NCBI RefSeq assembly: GCF_024170285.1
Contig: NZ_JALJXV010000012.1
Location: forward strand, 1-64,000
Length of the DNA stretch: 64,000 bases
Reading direction: 5' to 3'
DNA from: Natronocella acetinitrilica
GTDB taxonomy: Bacteria > Pseudomonadota > Gammaproteobacteria > Nitrococcales > Aquisalimonadaceae
Shown here: positions 62,805-64,000 of the stretch, piece by piece
Layout: each line of letters opens with the position of its first letter
How positions within the stretch are numbered: the first letter of the stretch is position 1
Translations under genes and position numbers: made by a program
Notes under the pieces: generated by a model
Told to the model about the DNA's origin: nothing
The model's database searches: none
What the model saw: the letters and a program-made list of their open reading frames with translations, nothing else

Positions 62805-63404
62805 TTATTCGTCGCGCTCATACTCTGGTGCATTCTCCAGCTGGTCTTGATCCATGTCGACGGAGAACGTCGATTCGTCGTCGTCCATGGTGTGCTGGAG
62901 CCGATCCCAAGGCAGAGCCACGTCCTTCTGGCCCAATCCGAGGAAGCCACCGACACTAACGATAACGCCGACAACCTGGCCATCCTGGCCGATTATGATG
63001 TCGGTGACTTCACCGATATCCTCGTCGGTACCGCGGCTTTTCACGTTCTGGCCGATGATGTCGTCGGCATAGAAGGCACCTGAGGGCTTGCTACTCAGTT
63101 GCTGCTGGCCCGCGCTTCCCTGCTGCTGGGACATGCCCTGTGAAGTGTCTCGATCCTGACCGACTCCTCGTGAAGTTTCGCGATCCTGGGCGGTGCCTTC
63201 CTGCTGCCTGGACATTCCCTGTGAAGTTTCGCGATCCTGGGCGGTGCCTTCCTGCTGTCCGGACATTCCTTGTGAAGCTTCGCGCTCCTGACTGGTGCCT
63301 TCCGAAGCGTCGCGGTCCTGGCTGGCGAATGTGACCGTGCTAATGCCTAAGGCCAGTGCGGGCGTCAGTGCGGCAGCGAGTGCCAGTGAAGTTAATTTGC
63401 TCAT
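62805..63404 (-). CDS. Exported PRC-barrel protein with Gln-rich repeats
   Basis: A 199-residue protein: signal peptide MSKLTSLALAAALTPALALGISTVTFA, a repeat region (residues 39 to about 95) rich in Gln, Asp, Glu, Ser and Thr, and a C-terminal PRC-barrel (YADDIIGQNVKSRGTDEDIGEVTDIIIGQDGQVVGVIVSVGGFLGLGQKDVALPWDRLQ). The repeat is highly polar and probably disordered. Related PRC-barrel proteins are common stress-linked periplasmic proteins. ATG 63404 is the only start giving the signal peptide. Compare the two-barrel protein at 30143-30892, which shares the GGFLGIG-like motif. Confidence 0.87.
   Translation of the reverse strand: MSKLTSLALAAALTPALALGISTVTFASQDRDASEGTSQEREASQGMSGQQEGTAQDRETSQGMSRQQEGTAQDRETSRGVGQDRDTSQGMSQQQGSAGQQQLSSKPSGAFYADDIIGQNVKSRGTDEDIGEVTDIIIGQDGQVVGVIVSVGGFLGLGQKDVALPWDRLQHTMDDDESTFSVDMDQDQLENAPEYERDE
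63120..63290 (-). repeat. 17-residue (51-nt) tandem repeat inside the PRC-barrel gene
   Basis: Two full units of 51 nt occupy 63189-63290 (protein units QEREASQGMSGQQEGTA and QDRETSQGMSRQQEGTA), followed by a shortened and a diverged unit down to about 63120. The near-identical DNA of the units makes this a slippage-prone segment likely to vary in copy number between strains. Confidence 0.8.
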
Positions 63405-63715
63405 CGTGATCTCTCCTCAACGTTATCACTGACTGGCGGTACTGCCAGTCAGTCCGCACCTCTCTGCACCACTGGGTCTGCGGAGAGAGGACGGACGATG
63501 CAGGCTAAGGGAGAAGGCGGATGGCGTCGGTGCGTTGGCACACCTGTGACAGTGTCTGCTGCAGATCACGAAACTCGAGATGACCGTGGAGTGCGTCGCC
63601 GCACCGACTGTGCCTGATAAAGAGGCCAACGTTGAGAGTGACATTGATCCCGATCCGGTTATGCGAGTCGCCAGTTATGCGCCAGGATCATTGCCCCCAC
63701 TCTGGAGAACACCGA
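63405..63715. other. Gene-free stretch between the PRC-barrel and phasin-like genes
   Basis: About 311 nt between two divergent genes. Reading frames here are short and carry no recognisable domain or good ribosome-binding site. It presumably holds the promoters of both genes, but no convincing -35/-10 pair, operator or repeat was seen. Confidence 0.5.
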
Positions 63716-64000
63716 ATGACAAACTCTACCCACAAGGGCACGAAACGGCTTGCGATGCAGACAGTCAGGCTCGCGGTTGCGGTTCCACAGGTCGTCTCCA
63801 TACGGATGGCCCGGATGGCTCTGTCCGGCCCCAATCCGACCTCCCGCGACCGGACCGAGTTTCAGCGCATGGGCGCTGAGAAGCTTGAAGCGTTCGGAGA
63901 ATCCTGGAACGCCATGGCCTGGCAGATGTTGCGGGCCAATCAAGCGCTGACGTTGTCAATGATGCGCTCCTGGTGGAGCCCCTGGTTCGGTGGCCAACCA
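63716..64000 (+). CDS. Phasin-like PHA granule-associated protein, cut by the window edge
   Basis: A frame from ATG 63716 (GGAG 8 nt upstream) runs off the window after 95 residues. The segment RMALSGPNPTSRDRTEFQRMGAEKLEAFGESWNAMAWQMLRANQALTLSMMRSWWSPWF resembles small proteins annotated as polyhydroxyalkanoate granule-associated phasins in gammaproteobacteria. Such proteins coat PHA granules. Phosphoketolase-derived acetyl phosphate could feed PHA synthesis, but that link is only inferred and no PHA synthase is visible. Confidence 0.6.
   Translation, partial: MTNSTHKGTKRLAMQTVRLAVAVPQVVSIRMARMALSGPNPTSRDRTEFQRMGAEKLEAFGESWNAMAWQMLRANQALTLSMMRSWWSPWFGGQP

Noticed and set aside
63120-63290. 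CRISPR-like array
   Set aside because: The 51-nt units are contiguous, coding and in frame as 17-residue repeats, with no spacers between them.

Overview
The window is about 64 kb of GC-rich, tightly packed bacterial chromosome. The gene set (serB, htpG, truC, cueR/copA, minCDE, mltD, gloB-rnhA-dnaQ, a ubiF-type ubiquinone hydroxylase, a cyclic beta-1,2-glucan synthase) points to a gammaproteobacterium. The rnhA-dnaQ pairing, TruC and UbiF are typical of that class, and the acidic proteins and periplasmic glucan synthase would fit an Ectothiorhodospiraceae-like, possibly halophilic lineage, but family-level placement is only an inference. No rRNA, tRNA, CRISPR array, phage or insertion sequence was seen.

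Region 1 (0-30 kb) is mostly housekeeping: a sirtuin, serB, htpG with a likely sigma-32 promoter, a porin operon ending in a PAS-GGDEF-EAL sensor, an acetylpolyamine amidohydrolase/HAD/UbiF operon, truC, a textbook CueR-copA copper module with its 19-bp-spacer promoter, minCDE with a visible sigma-70 promoter, mltD, gloB divergent from rnhA-dnaQ-HAD-molybdopterin-domain-chaC, nnrU, a nitronate-monooxygenase-like enzyme and a PLP lyase. It ends with a 776-residue protein of no recognised family.

Region 2 (30-35 kb) holds a PRC-barrel protein behind a promoter with twin 12-bp dyads. Next come a PRPP-synthetase-like enzyme, an aminoglycoside-phosphotransferase-like kinase, a phosphoribosyltransferase and nicotinate phosphoribosyltransferase, i.e. 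phosphoribosyl/NAD salvage.

Region 3 (35-48.8 kb) is the most interesting part: an apparently self-contained catabolic regulon. A leftward operon encodes a SnoaL-like protein, a PEP-mutase/isocitrate-lyase-family C-C lyase, an isochorismatase-like amidase, two NodB-fold hydrolases lacking the usual metal dyad, a fumarate-reductase-like flavoprotein and a class III CoA-transferase. A second leftward operon encodes a LeuC/LeuD-type hydro-lyase and a TRAP transporter. A glutaryl-CoA-dehydrogenase gene and a GntR/HutC-type regulator gene are transcribed rightward. Two near-identical 20-bp palindromes (41668-41687 and 47546-47565) lie exactly in the two divergent promoter regions and tie all parts to the regulator. 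The likely logic is uptake of an organic acid or imide, hydrolysis of a cyclic imide/amide, hydration, retro-aldol cleavage and CoA-dependent oxidation. The substrate is unknown.

Region 4 (48.8-64 kb) has a DksA-like zinc-finger protein, a 48-bp perfect palindrome, a Hen1-like RNA methyltransferase, an OsmC-family protein and an unlisted 24-residue membrane peptide. It continues with a tandem universal stress protein coupled to a 2821-residue cyclic beta-1,2-glucan synthase, then phosphoketolase, a second PRC-barrel protein with 17-residue repeats and, running off the edge, a phasin-like protein. Regions 2 and 4 look like one stress/energy-metabolism neighbourhood split by the catabolic regulon.
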